Notes under the pieces: model-generated
The model's database searches: none
What the model saw: the letters and a program-made list of their open reading frames with translations, nothing else
What the model was told of the DNA's origin: nothing
Position numbers and translations under genes: made by a program
Assembly: GCF_027213715.1 (NCBI RefSeq)
Contig: NZ_JAPWGM010000006.1
Span: forward strand, 124,001 to 188,000
Source: Pedobacter punctiformis
GTDB taxonomy: Bacteria; Bacteroidota; Bacteroidia; Sphingobacteriales; Sphingobacteriaceae
Reading direction: 5' to 3'
Length of the DNA stretch: 64,000 bases
Shown here: positions 44,424 to 53,792 of the stretch, piece after piece
Position numbering within the stretch: the stretch's first letter is position 1
How the letters are laid out: each line of letters opens with the position of its first letter

Positions 44424-46274
44424 TTACAAATTGCTTTCTATGGCACCTACTTTCTCTCTGTACAAATCAATTGGTCCATCCAGTAATACGGCAATTACCG
44501 TTAAATTTTTATCTAATTTATCTTGTGGTACAGGAATATAAATAATGCCTGGTATTTTACTCCAATATAGTTTATTGTAAACTTCGTGTGGAAGCATGGT
44601 CCCCTCGCCAACAATCCTGATTCTGCTGATTTGATTTTTAAGTCCTTTTATTGCAATAGGGCCGGTTGGTTTCCCTTCTACAAATAAGTAAAGCGTTTGC
44701 TTATCTGCAGATAAGGTCGTATTCCCATCGTAATGACCTGCGGGAATACCAGCAGTTGTTTTATACAATACTTCAGCATTTTTAACAATCCATTCTTTTG
44801 CTTCAGTATCCAATGGTTTTACATCAGAAGTAAAGCTTAATCCATCGGCCGATAAATTTGTATTATTAAAAATGTTTGTTCCTTTATTTAAATCGGTTGA
44901 AAGCTTTTTAAGTTTGGAAACCGTGGAAGATTTTGTTTGAGCATTTAATAAAGTAGCTAAATTCAGCGTAGCACCAACCGGATTAACTGTTTTTATTGCT
45001 TCATCAAATTTTACAGCAACTACCGTTACATCTTTATCGTAAGCATTTTCCGGAACTTCAATGATGTAATTTTGATTATCAGCTGCTTTAAAATTAATCT
45101 TGCCCTCATAGCCAATAACTGAAACGGATTTAATTTTAGTCGCTAAACCTAAAAGTGTTATGCCTGCTTTATCCTGGTAATCCAGATACAGAAATAAGGT
45201 TTTTTTATCCTTAGACAAAGCTGTTTTTCCGTTAAAATGTCCCGGCTCTAATCCAGATTGTGTACCGTAAATGGCTTCTGCATTTTTTTTAGTCCAGCGA
45301 CCCAAATCTTTCAATATCGAAACCTGTTCAGTCGCAATTGTACCATCTGCTTTCGGACCAATGTCCAGTAGTAAATTTCCACCCATGCTGATGCAATCCA
45401 CCAGGGTACGAATAATCATATTTGAGCTTTTATACTTTTGATCGTAAGGTTGAAAACCCCAGGAATCATTCATGGTATAACAAAGTTCCCAGTAAGGTGC
45501 GTTTGGCTTTACAACAGGTACGCCTTGTTCTGGTGTCTCGTAATCTCCGTGTTCATCCAGGCGGGAATTAATAATGATGTTCGGATTATAACTACTCAAT
45601 AACTTACGTACTTTGTCGGTCTGCCATTCTGTTGCAGAATGCTCCCAGTTCCCATCAAACCATAATAAATCTGGTTTAAATTGAGCCGAAAGTTCATTTA
45701 ACTGGCTTTGGTAATAGGTTAGAAAAGAATTCCAGCGTTTTGGGTCAGCTTTGAAATCATAACGCTTGCGGTCTCTGGTAAAAACGTCATAGTTTTCATA
45801 ACTCCAATCCGGTAAAGAAAAATATAAACCAGTTTTTAAGCCAGATTGCTTTAAAGCGGCAACAAAAGGTGTGATTAAATCTTTTTTTGCTGCACTGTTT
45901 TTTAGCGTGGTTGTAGCATCAATGGCCTTTGTATTCCAAAGAGATACACCATCGTGATGTTTGGTCGTTATTACCGCATATTTTGCCCCACTTTCTTTAA
46001 TTAACTGAACCCAGTTGGCAGGATCATATTTGGAAGCATTGAAACCTTCCAATTGCTTCATATAAGCCTCGTGATTAGTGTAATTGTTAAAAAAAGACCA
46101 GGATTCTGAAATTCCATTTACAGCATACACGCCCCAATGGATAAAAATGCCAAGTTTAGCATCTCCAAACCATTCCATTTTACGATTCGGTTCAATAGGT
46201 TTAGCGGTTTGTCCGTAAATGTTTCCGGTAATTGCAAGGAGTAATAAGCAGGTAACTATCTTTTTTAAGTGCAT
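44424..46274 (-). CDS. Alpha-L-fucosidase, GH29, with extended C-terminal domains
   Basis: This 616-residue protein has a signal peptide ending Ile-Tyr-Gly-Gln (residue 22). The catalytic domain shows 'LGIFIHWGVYAVNG' (41-54), 'TTKHHDGVSLW' (103-113) and the nucleophile Asp207 in 'LLWFDGNW'. After residue about 350 there are two similar beta-domains, each with a Gly-His-[Phe/Tyr]-[Asn/Asp]-Gly motif and 'YL...' strands ('LEPGHFNGKTALSKDKKTLF' and 'IPAGHYDGNTTLSADKQTLY'), an internal duplication. It is divergent from a TonB receptor gene (197-bp gap). It is clearly distinct from the fucosidase at 37.3 kb. Confidence 0.93.
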   Translation of the reverse strand: MHLKKIVTCLLLLAITGNIYGQTAKPIEPNRKMEWFGDAKLGIFIHWGVYAVNGISESWSFFNNYTNHEAYMKQLEGFNASKYDPANWVQLIKESGAKYAVITTKHHDGVSLWNTKAIDATTTLKNSAAKKDLITPFVAALKQSGLKTGLYFSLPDWSYENYDVFTRDRKRYDFKADPKRWNSFLTYYQSQLNELSAQFKPDLLWFDGNWEHSATEWQTDKVRKLLSSYNPNIIINSRLDEHGDYETPEQGVPVVKPNAPYWELCYTMNDSWGFQPYDQKYKSSNMIIRTLVDCISMGGNLLLDIGPKADGTIATEQVSILKDLGRWTKKNAEAIYGTQSGLEPGHFNGKTALSKDKKTLFLYLDYQDKAGITLLGLATKIKSVSVIGYEGKINFKAADNQNYIIEVPENAYDKDVTVVAVKFDEAIKTVNPVGATLNLATLLNAQTKSSTVSKLKKLSTDLNKGTNIFNNTNLSADGLSFTSDVKPLDTEAKEWIVKNAEVLYKTTAGIPAGHYDGNTTLSADKQTLYLFVEGKPTGPIAIKGLKNQISRIRIVGEGTMLPHEVYNKLYWSKIPGIIYIPVPQDKLDKNLTVIAVLLDGPIDLYREKVGAIESNL

Positions 46275-46424
46275 TTTTATATTAATAACCTGTAAATGTA
46301 TTTTATTTGGCGGATAACTTATTGAACTTAAAAGGTAAAATATTAAGTGTAATTGGAGTCAAGGCCTCTTTAGGTAAATGGTAACGAAAAAGTTATAGTA
46401 TATTAAATCTATAGATTTTATTCG

Positions 46425-46432
46425 TATATTTG
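46425..46432 (+). promoter_or_regulatory. -7 promoter element of the TonB receptor gene
   Basis: TATATTTG matches TAnnTTTG, 39 bp before the start at 46472. No clear -33 element was found. Confidence 0.45.
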
Positions 46433-46471
46433 TGATTTACAATTAACATGTAAATTAATACAAATTAGCTT

Positions 46472-49246
46472 ATGAAAAATAAATTTTACCTGATTATTTC
46501 TTTATCTTTTTTATTTGCATCGGGGCTTAAAGCTCAGGTGGTAAGGGGAGTAGTGAGCGACTCGCTTCAAACAATTATCGGGGCAACTATTTCTGTATCA
46601 GGCCAAAATATTAAGGCTGCTACAAATGCACAGGGAAAATATGAGTTGAAATTTCCTGCAGCGGGAACCTATACCATTAATGCGGCTTATGTGGGCTACC
46701 AAAGTCAGCAGAAAAAGATTACTATTGCTGCAGGAGAAACTAAAGAATTAAATTTTGCACTTGCAGAGAACAAAAACGACCTGGAAGGCATTGTAGTTGT
46801 AGGATCAAGAAGTGCACCACGTTCTCAAATGGAAACGCCTGTGCCTGTTGATTTAGTCGATGTTAAAAAGATTGCTCAAAATTCACCTCAGGTATCTTTG
46901 GCTCAGATTTTAAATTATGTAGCACCCTCATTTACTTCAAACGTGGCCAACCTCACCGATGGAACCGATCACATAGATCCGGCTTCTTTACGTGGCCTGG
47001 GACCAGATCAGGTTTTGGTATTAATTAACGGGAAACGCCGTCACACCACTTCACTGATCAACATAAATGGTAGTTTAGGAAAAGGCTCAGTAGGAACGGA
47101 TTTAAATGCAATACCTACAGCTGCAATTAAAAGGGTAGAGGTTTTGCGTGATGGGGCAGCAGCGCAGTACGGTTCTGATGCCATTGCAGGTGTAATTAAC
47201 ATCATTTTAAATGAAGATGTGAATAAACTTTCTGCCAGTATCACCGGTGGTGGCTTTGCAGGTAAACATTCTGACGGCTTAGATGGGGAAACAGCTCAGG
47301 CGAATGTAAACTACGGTGTTAAATTAAATGATAAAGGAGGTTTCTTAAATCTTTCCGGCTCTTTTGATTACCGTGATTTCGCTTCACGCACCACTCCTTA
47401 CCGTGGTGTTATTTTTACCGATTACAATAATCCAACTTTGTACCCTGCGCCTACAGGAGTGGATATAACCGATGCTGAATTGGCCAGAAGAGGCCTAACC
47501 CGTGGAGATTTTGTTCCAAATATTGGTCAAAGCAAAAACCGTGGCGGTGCATTATTTTTAAACTCAGTGATTCCCGTTTCTGATGGTGCTGAAATTTATG
47601 CTTTTGGTGGTTTAAACTATCGTAATGGTACATCAACTGCATTTTACAGAACACCGAGACAATTAACACAAACCAATGCAACCATTTATCCTAATGGTTT
47701 CCTGCCGGAAATTATAACAGACAATAACGATCAGTCGCTGGCAATTGGTATCCGTGGAAATTTAGGTGAATGGAAAGCTGATTTCAGCAATACTTACGGA
47801 CGCAATTATATTAATTTCACGACGTCGAACACCTTAAATGCTTCTTTATTAACCGCATCTCCAACTTCATTTGATGCAGGAGGTTATGATTTTGTGCAAA
47901 ATACAACCAATTTGGATTTTACCCGCTTTTTTAAAAATACCTTAAACGGAATTAACGTTGCATTTGGTGCAGAACACCGTTACGAAAACTATAAAATTAT
48001 TGCCGGTGAAGAAGCTTCTTACGTAAATTATGGTAATGCCATTAATGTAGGTACAACAGCTAACCCAATTCTAATTCCTGATCCAAAAGGAAATGTTTCT
48101 ACACGTTTTGCTGCCAATGGAGCTGCTTATGGCGGTGGTGCACAAGGATTTCCGGGTTTTAGTAAAGATAATGCAACCAACGTTGGCCGCTCATCTGTTG
48201 CCGCTTATGGTGATGTTGAGGTTAATTTTACAGATAAATTTTTAGTAGATGCAGCTTTACGCTTTGAAAATTATTCTGATTTTGGTTCTACCCTTAATTT
48301 CAAATTAGCGGGCCGGTATAAATTCTCTGATCAGTTTGTATTGCGTGCTGCGGCAAGTACAGGTTTCAGGGCACCTTCGTTACAGCAACGTTATTTCAAT
48401 GCCACATCAACGGTATTTATTGATGGTAACTTTGTTGAATCGGGAACTTTTGCAAATGACAGCCGTGTAGCACAACTTTTAGGAATTCCTAAATTAAAAG
48501 AAGAAACATCGACCAGCTACAGTGCCGGATTTACTTCAAACTTAGGAAAGTTTAAAATTACGGTAGACGGATATTTTATTCGTATTAACGACCGAGTGAT
48601 TTATACAGGTCAGTTTAGCGGAAGCAATGCTGCATCTGCATCCGCTCAGGATAAAGAAATTTACAATCTTTTGCGTTTGGCTAATGCCAGTACGGCACGT
48701 TTCTTTGCAAACGCCGTAAATACTGAAACCAAAGGTATTGATGCGGTAGTTACCTATACAACCAGTTTAGGTAAAGGTACTTTGAGAACAGATTTGGCCG
48801 GTACAATTTCTAAAACTTCATTGATTGGCGGTATCAATACCTCTCCTTTATTGGCTGGTAAAGAAAATACTTATTTAGATGAAGCCAGTGTGATTTTATT
48901 AACAAAAGTGGTTCCACGTATAAAAGCTAATTTAACATTTGATTATACCCTGAATAAGTTTAACGTGTTTTTGCGTAATGTTTATTTTGGTAAAGTATCG
49001 CAACCCACCAATGTTGTGGCCAACAGACAGGAATTACCAGGTCGGGTAATTACCGATTTAGGCTTGGGTTATAACCTGACTAAAAACCTGAAATTAACTG
49101 TTGGAGCCAATAATATTTTTGATGTTTATCCGGCAGAACTTTTATTAGGAAGCCAGGGTACTTCGGGTATTTTGTATCCAAACCAGGCACCGCAATTTGG
49201 TTTCTTGGGCCGTTATGTGTTTACCAGAATCAATTTGAATTTCTAG
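46472..49246 (+). CDS. TonB-dependent receptor
   Basis: This 924-residue protein has a signal peptide ending Leu-Lys-Ala-Gln (residue 22), then a carboxypeptidase-regulatory-like domain (about 23-100). A classical plug follows ('RGLGPDQVLVLINGKRRHTT', 'IKRVEVLRDGAAAQYGSDAI', about 115-245) and then a barrel with 'FRAPSLQQRYF' and a C-terminal Asn-Leu-Asn-Phe. The plug wording and lack of an adjacent SusD place it with receptors for siderophores, cobalamin or small sugars rather than SusC. Divergence from a GH29 gene suggests that it may import a sugar or oligosaccharide, but the ligand cannot be assigned. Confidence 0.93.
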   Translation: MKNKFYLIISLSFLFASGLKAQVVRGVVSDSLQTIIGATISVSGQNIKAATNAQGKYELKFPAAGTYTINAAYVGYQSQQKKITIAAGETKELNFALAENKNDLEGIVVVGSRSAPRSQMETPVPVDLVDVKKIAQNSPQVSLAQILNYVAPSFTSNVANLTDGTDHIDPASLRGLGPDQVLVLINGKRRHTTSLININGSLGKGSVGTDLNAIPTAAIKRVEVLRDGAAAQYGSDAIAGVINIILNEDVNKLSASITGGGFAGKHSDGLDGETAQANVNYGVKLNDKGGFLNLSGSFDYRDFASRTTPYRGVIFTDYNNPTLYPAPTGVDITDAELARRGLTRGDFVPNIGQSKNRGGALFLNSVIPVSDGAEIYAFGGLNYRNGTSTAFYRTPRQLTQTNATIYPNGFLPEIITDNNDQSLAIGIRGNLGEWKADFSNTYGRNYINFTTSNTLNASLLTASPTSFDAGGYDFVQNTTNLDFTRFFKNTLNGINVAFGAEHRYENYKIIAGEEASYVNYGNAINVGTTANPILIPDPKGNVSTRFAANGAAYGGGAQGFPGFSKDNATNVGRSSVAAYGDVEVNFTDKFLVDAALRFENYSDFGSTLNFKLAGRYKFSDQFVLRAAASTGFRAPSLQQRYFNATSTVFIDGNFVESGTFANDSRVAQLLGIPKLKEETSTSYSAGFTSNLGKFKITVDGYFIRINDRVIYTGQFSGSNAASASAQDKEIYNLLRLANASTARFFANAVNTETKGIDAVVTYTTSLGKGTLRTDLAGTISKTSLIGGINTSPLLAGKENTYLDEASVILLTKVVPRIKANLTFDYTLNKFNVFLRNVYFGKVSQPTNVVANRQELPGRVITDLGLGYNLTKNLKLTVGANNIFDVYPAELLLGSQGTSGILYPNQAPQFGFLGRYVFTRINLNF

Positions 49247-49269
49247 TTATTAACCTGATATTTAATACA

Positions 49270-49304
49270 AAAGGTCTGCAAATTTAATTTGCAGACCTTT
49301 TTTG
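49270..49304 (+). terminator. Terminator between convergent TonB receptor and bestrophin genes
   Basis: A perfect 14-bp stem (49270-49283 with 49287-49300, arm AAAGGTCTGCAAAT) is followed by T6. Confidence 0.9.
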
Positions 49305-49315
49305 TTTTATAGTCT

Positions 49316-50326
49316 TTATAAGATGATGTTGTTTTTTGGCTGAAGGGCAGGAGGTAAATCGGTTTCACCCAGCATTTCTCTTAAATCTATTTCTATGGTG
49401 CGGCTCATTTGTGAAATAGGGACATCATTTGCACTGCCTTCAAATGGGTTTTCTGTACTTTCACCCACTTGTTCTAATGAAGTATAAACCCACGAAATTA
49501 AAACGCTGAAAGGAATAACCAGCCAAACCATATTGCCTTTCATCATTCCCTCTACGCTTTCATTGAGTTTATCAAATTCTTTTAACATTCCGAAAGGGAG
49601 TAAAAGGCAAAACAACTTAATGAAAAAAGCATTTATCGTGGCAAACTGGCGTGGATAAGGAAAGTTTTTGATTCTTTCACTGCGTCCTTGCTGATCATAA
49701 AAATCTCTTATCATTTTTTGCAGTTCGATAAACTGAAGCATATCTATTGCCTTGGCGGCCAATAATTCTTTAACCGTTTTAGATTGTAAACTCATTAATT
49801 GCACAGCCCTGTTTTTGGTACCTAAAATATAATTCAGCTCTACTGAAGGAATATATTTAGCGAGTTCGGTTTCTAAAGCGCTTTCTTTTTCCGGAATGGT
49901 AAAGAAATTCCGGTATTCGGCATTGTAAGATTTGTTGCCGTTTTCCCACACCCGGCTGTCTCTCATTTGGTAACGCAATGCCGTTAACCAGGCAAAATGA
50001 CGGTAAATAAGTTCTTTTGTTTTTTGAGGATTGTCGGTTAAAAAGTCCCGGCTCATGGTTCCCCAGGTTCTGCTGCTGTTTAAAATGGCACCCCAAATTT
50101 GTCTGGCTTCCCAGGTACGGCTATACGTTTGTGTATTTTTAAAACCTACAATAAATGCTGTGGCTGTACCCAGCAAAGCAACAACTGTCCAGGGTATGGC
50201 TAGCCAGGTAAACCCAAATATTTTATATAAAACGGTTGGAACAACACCTATAAAAAATAGGATAAAAATGTTTCTCCTTGTCCACAGGAGAAATTCGGAC
50301 AGCCTGTAAGATTTACCGGAATGCAT
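49316..50326 (-). CDS. Bestrophin-like (UPF0187) membrane channel
   Basis: This 336-residue protein has two hydrophobic helices near the N-terminus (about 18-35 and 40-62), then 'GFKNTQTYSRTWEARQIWGA' and 'SRTWG', a conserved bestrophin segment. Two further helices lie at about 235-255 and 270-290. 'FEGSANDVPISQMSRTIEID' with the acidic C-terminus is typical. Bacterial members form pentameric ion channels. Those tested conduct cations or anions, so selectivity is not stated here. Apparently monocistronic. Confidence 0.9.
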   Translation of the reverse strand: MHSGKSYRLSEFLLWTRRNIFILFFIGVVPTVLYKIFGFTWLAIPWTVVALLGTATAFIVGFKNTQTYSRTWEARQIWGAILNSSRTWGTMSRDFLTDNPQKTKELIYRHFAWLTALRYQMRDSRVWENGNKSYNAEYRNFFTIPEKESALETELAKYIPSVELNYILGTKNRAVQLMSLQSKTVKELLAAKAIDMLQFIELQKMIRDFYDQQGRSERIKNFPYPRQFATINAFFIKLFCLLLPFGMLKEFDKLNESVEGMMKGNMVWLVIPFSVLISWVYTSLEQVGESTENPFEGSANDVPISQMSRTIEIDLREMLGETDLPPALQPKNNIIL

Positions 50327-50489
50327 AGTTTGTTATCTGATTGTGAATTTACTAATGAGCATTCCGGGCAGGCACAACAAGGCATAACCCGACCGGAAAT
50401 GTTCAGGCATGAAGTTACGGGTTTTCTGTAATGATTATTGAAACCGGTTTAAAAAACCAATATTTCAGACCATTAATAAAACAAGTAAT

Positions 50490-50831
50490 TTATTTTTTGA
50501 GAATTGAAGATACTATAGCAAAAAGAATTGGTATAGAAATTAAAAACAAACCAATAAAATGCCAGATAGGTGTTTTGGCTCTCTGCGCAATTTCTGTAAG
50601 GCTATTTCTATACTCATTAGGCATTTGTCTTTGTGCCAATGTTTGTTTGCAATGTGTACAATACGAATAGTATTTTTTACCTATTGGAAAAACAGGTATC
50701 CAAAACACATGGAAATAGCTGGAAATAGCAGTGATGTAAATCGTGTCTTGCTGCTGGCAATGAGCACAAGTACAGTAGTTTAGCTTTTCTGTAAGTACTG
50801 TCGAACTTCTCGTCCCGAAGAAAAAAATCAT
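50490..50831 (-). CDS. Zinc-ribbon membrane protein
   Basis: This 113-residue protein has 'CTCAHCQQ' near residue 22 and 'YCTHCKQTLAQ' near residue 58, two Cys-x-x-Cys knuckles forming a zinc ribbon. Between them is a hydrophobic 'YFHVFWIPVFPIGKKYY', and at the C-terminus a transmembrane helix (about 90-110). This is the zinc-ribbon-15 type arrangement found as small membrane proteins in Bacteroidota. Function unknown. It is downstream of and convergent to nothing on this strand; its own promoter is expected near 50870. Confidence 0.8.
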   Translation of the reverse strand: MIFFFGTRSSTVLTEKLNYCTCAHCQQQDTIYITAISSYFHVFWIPVFPIGKKYYSYCTHCKQTLAQRQMPNEYRNSLTEIAQRAKTPIWHFIGLFLISIPILFAIVSSILKK

Positions 50832-50933
50832 AATAGTCTTTAGTTTACGGGATGAAAAAAATAGGGAGCGTTTTTATCTGATGCCCCGAAAATATAAATA
50901 ATTTTCTAAAAGTTTAAATATTTTTTAAAATCA

Positions 50934-50969
50934 TAAAAAAACCGGTTTTGAATTAACAAAACCGGTTTT
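50934..50969 (-). terminator. Terminator of the DEAD-box helicase gene
   Basis: On the minus strand a 13-bp stem (50957-50969 with 50938-50950, arm AAAACCGGTTTTG) runs into a T-run (A-run at 50934-50940 on the plus strand). Confidence 0.85.
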
Positions 50970-50988
50970 AAATATTTGGATTAGGGTG

Positions 50989-52890
50989 TTACCACTTTTT
51001 TCTGCGTTCGCCACCACCTTCTCTGCTTCCACCTTCACGTCTTCCGCTACCGCCAGTGCTGCCACCACGATCTTCGCGTTTACGGCCAGAGAAATCTCTG
51101 AATCCGCCACCGCTGTTTCCACCTTCACGTCTTTCGCCACCACCAGAACTTCTTCTGTCGCCACCATAACTGCGTCCACCTCCGCCACTTCTTCTTTCTC
51201 CGCCAAAACCACCGCTGCGTCTTTCGCCACCATCACGTCTTGGTCTGCCATCACTTCCGTCACGACCACCATCACCGCTTTTCTCGATACGAACATTACG
51301 GCCTTTGAATTCTACAGCTTTGAAACCTTCGAAAACTTTCTCAGCAACATCATCTTCAACTTCGAAGAAAGAATAAACACCTTTTAAATCGATTTTACCA
51401 ACGCTTTTGCCACCAATTTTTGCATTATTGCAAATAAAAGATAACATATCGCCACGGGTAAATTCATCAACAGAACCTAAGTTGATAAACAAACGGGTGT
51501 AACCTTCGCTACCTCTGTTGTTACCACGTACGCGATCACGTTCGTTACGATCTTCAGCTACTGCAGCATTTAAATCAGGTGCTTTAGAATAATAATCTAA
51601 AAAGCGGTTAAATTCTAAAGATGCAAAACGTTTGATCACTTCTTCTTTACTTAACTCCGCAAATTCGTCCATAATACGGGGAATGTACTGATCTATTTGC
51701 TCGGTATTTACTTCTACATTATGTACTTTGTGTACTAAAGAGAATAATTGTTTTTCGCAAACATCAAATCCTGTAGGAAGCTCAGCTTTAGTAAATTGTT
51801 TACCAATGATGCGCTCCAGCTGACGGATTTTACCAACTTCTTTAGAGTTGATGATACAGATTGAAATACCTGTTTTACCAGCACGGCCTGTACGACCAGA
51901 ACGGTGGGTGTAACTTTCAATTTCATCAGGTAAAGAGTAGTTAATTACGTGTGTTACGTTATTAACATCGATACCACGGGCGGCAACATCAGTCGCAATT
52001 AACAATTGCATGTTACGCTCACGGAAACGTTGCATTACTTTATCACGTTGTTGTTGTGATAAATCACCGTGTAAAGCGTCAGCGTTGTAACCATCTTTAA
52101 TTAAATGCTCTGCAACATCTTGTGTATCCAGTTTGGTTTTACAAAATACTACTGCAAAAATTTCAGGGTTAAAATCTACAATCCGTTTAAGGGCTGCATA
52201 TTTATCACGTGCACGAACGATGTAATATTCGTGTTCGATGTTTACGTTACCTGTGTTTTTAGTGCCCATGGTTAATTCAACAGGCTCGTTCATGTATTTT
52301 TTAGCAATACGGCGAACTTCTGCAGGCATGGTAGCCGAGAATAACCAGGTTTTTTTGTCATCCGGAGTGGTTGATAAAATGTCGTTGATGTCATCCTGGA
52401 AACCCATGTTTAACATCTCGTCAGCTTCATCAAGCACAACATATTTAACACCAGAAAAATCAATTGCCTTACGGCCAATGATATCCAGCATACGGCCGGG
52501 CGTGGCCACTACGATTTGTACGCCCTGGCGTATTTCGCGTAGTTGTTGCATAATGTTAGCACCACCGTAAACGGCAACTACATGAGCATTAGCAACGTTT
52601 TTAGAAAAGTTTTTAAGGTCGTTAGCGATCTGTAAACATAATTCGCGGGTAGGGCATAAAATTAATGCCTGCGGTTTATTGCTTTTAAAATCGATTAGTT
52701 CTAACAGCGGCAAACCAAATGCGGCTGTTTTTCCTGTTCCTGTTTGGGCCAAACCAACAAAATCATTAGTGCCTTCTAACAGTACAGGAATACTTTGCTC
52801 CTGAATAGGCGTTGGATTTTCAAATCCAAGGTCCTTTACGGCATTAACGACGTCATCACTTATCCCCAATAATTGAAATGGGTTTGTCAT
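50989..52890 (-). CDS. DEAD-box RNA helicase with DbpA-type RNA-binding domain and RG-rich tail
   Basis: This 633-residue protein has the Q motif region ('FENPTPIQEQSIP'), Walker A 'AQTGTGKT' (48-55), 'DEAD' (154-157), 'SAT', and motif VI 'HRSGRTGRAG'. A DbpA-like RNA-binding domain lies at about 475-555 ('RLFINLGSVDEFTRGDML', 'GKIDLKGVYSFFEVEDD'). The last ~75 residues are a disordered Arg/Gly/Ser-rich tail ('GGERRSGGFGGERRSGGGG'). It probably remodels rRNA during ribosome assembly or acts in cold adaptation; the tail may support RNA condensation. The GC-rich tail creates long meaningless frames on the other strand. A minus-strand TACCTTTG (52919-52926) is the likely -7 element. Confidence 0.95.
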   Translation of the reverse strand: MTNPFQLLGISDDVVNAVKDLGFENPTPIQEQSIPVLLEGTNDFVGLAQTGTGKTAAFGLPLLELIDFKSNKPQALILCPTRELCLQIANDLKNFSKNVANAHVVAVYGGANIMQQLREIRQGVQIVVATPGRMLDIIGRKAIDFSGVKYVVLDEADEMLNMGFQDDINDILSTTPDDKKTWLFSATMPAEVRRIAKKYMNEPVELTMGTKNTGNVNIEHEYYIVRARDKYAALKRIVDFNPEIFAVVFCKTKLDTQDVAEHLIKDGYNADALHGDLSQQQRDKVMQRFRERNMQLLIATDVAARGIDVNNVTHVINYSLPDEIESYTHRSGRTGRAGKTGISICIINSKEVGKIRQLERIIGKQFTKAELPTGFDVCEKQLFSLVHKVHNVEVNTEQIDQYIPRIMDEFAELSKEEVIKRFASLEFNRFLDYYSKAPDLNAAVAEDRNERDRVRGNNRGSEGYTRLFINLGSVDEFTRGDMLSFICNNAKIGGKSVGKIDLKGVYSFFEVEDDVAEKVFEGFKAVEFKGRNVRIEKSGDGGRDGSDGRPRRDGGERRSGGFGGERRSGGGGRSYGGDRRSSGGGERREGGNSGGGFRDFSGRKREDRGGSTGGSGRREGGSREGGGERRKKW

Positions 52891-53240
52891 TCGTCTTTTT
52901 ATTATTTTAATTGAGCCGCAAAGGTACGGTTAATAATCCGTATTTTATTGATAGTTAAGGAAATAATAAATTGAGGTAATTATTTGAGAATTAAGGAGAA
53001 AGGGCAAGTATAGATTGAAAGCATTAAAAACACAATAGATATTTAACCAAATAATCTTCTTGATTGTTGATAGGGCTTTAATTTTCTAATGATTATTTTT
53101 ATTAGCTATTACAATTCTCGTTTCATTATAAAAGCATGTTCTTTACATTTTAGTGAAGAAATCCTGTCATCCTGAGGCACGAAGGATCTGGTTTTGCTAA
53201 GAGATGCTTCCTTTGTCAGCAAGACAGTTTCTGCTTGCCA
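52891..53240. other. Non-coding interval between helicase and DUF4293 genes
   Basis: No gene seen. It contains the helicase promoter at one end and a dispersed-repeat-like element at 53165-53230, starting 'GTCATCCTGAGGCACGAAGG'. This belongs to the same degenerate family as the element near 24025. The middle is AT-rich without other recognized signals. Confidence 0.6.
52919..52926 (-). promoter_or_regulatory. -7 promoter element of the helicase gene
   Basis: On the minus strand the sequence reads TACCTTTG, matching TAnnTTTG, 28 bp upstream of the helicase start. Confidence 0.55.
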
Positions 53241-53708
53241 CTATCTCAGTCTTTCGGCAGAACGGATTAACTTTTCGTCTTTATTGATGCCGATGATAGC
53301 CATTATACAAAACAGGATTGATACTGCAGGCAAATAAGCACCGAAATCAAAACGTGCCCCATCGATACCCCCGGGCAGCTTTTGAGCAAAAATACTACAC
53401 CAAAATGCAAAACCACCTATTGCAATGATTGAAAACACAGCAATGCGCTTTTGCATTGTTCTTCTTTTAAAATTAAAAATGTTAATAAAACAAAGCACAG
53501 CAACCACAATATTTGTAATTAAAAGTGGGGTAAATTGCTCCATTAAAAGACCGGGGCCTGGTTTTCCAACAACATCCTTATATAAGCCTACCGTGTGAAT
53601 TTCTGTTTCGGTAGTTTTATTTTCTTTGCTTACCAATGGTAAAAACATCATTAAAATCAATGCTATCGTTGCAAGTAGTAACCAGATGGACTGTATTCTT
53701 TGTATCAT
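53241..53708 (-). CDS. DUF4293 membrane protein
   Basis: This 155-residue protein starts at ATG 53708 with 'MIQRIQSIWLLLA', the conserved DUF4293 opening; a TTG three codons upstream is disfavoured. Four hydrophobic helices are visible (about 7-25, 57-76, 88-106, 120-138). The family is widespread in Bacteroidota and of unknown function. Its start is divergent from truA, with only about 85 bp between. Confidence 0.88.
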   Translation of the reverse strand: MIQRIQSIWLLLATIALILMMFLPLVSKENKTTETEIHTVGLYKDVVGKPGPGLLMEQFTPLLITNIVVAVLCFINIFNFKRRTMQKRIAVFSIIAIGGFAFWCSIFAQKLPGGIDGARFDFGAYLPAVSILFCIMAIIGINKDEKLIRSAERLR

Positions 53709-53777
53709 GTTAATCAAATATTTTTCACAAATATATTTAAATCTGATTTACCAGCTCATCTAATAAAAGGAAAAAAG

Positions 53778-53785
53778 TATTTTTG
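53778..53785 (+). promoter_or_regulatory. -7 promoter element immediately before truA
   Basis: TATTTTTG matches TAnnTTTG and ends 7 bp before the proposed TTG start of truA, so transcription would begin at or next to the start codon. Confidence 0.5.
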
Positions 53786-53792
53786 CATCGCT

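Noticed and set aside
46472..49246. Calling the TonB receptor a SusC protein
   Set aside because: No SusD gene follows, and the plug motif wording (VLVLINGKRRHTT) is that of classical receptors rather than SusC.
50931..51387. Two long frames, one on each strand, overlapping the helicase 3' end
   Set aside because: They arise from the repetitive Arg/Gly codons of the helicase tail and give low-complexity Ala/Thr/Ser or Val/Ala sequences.
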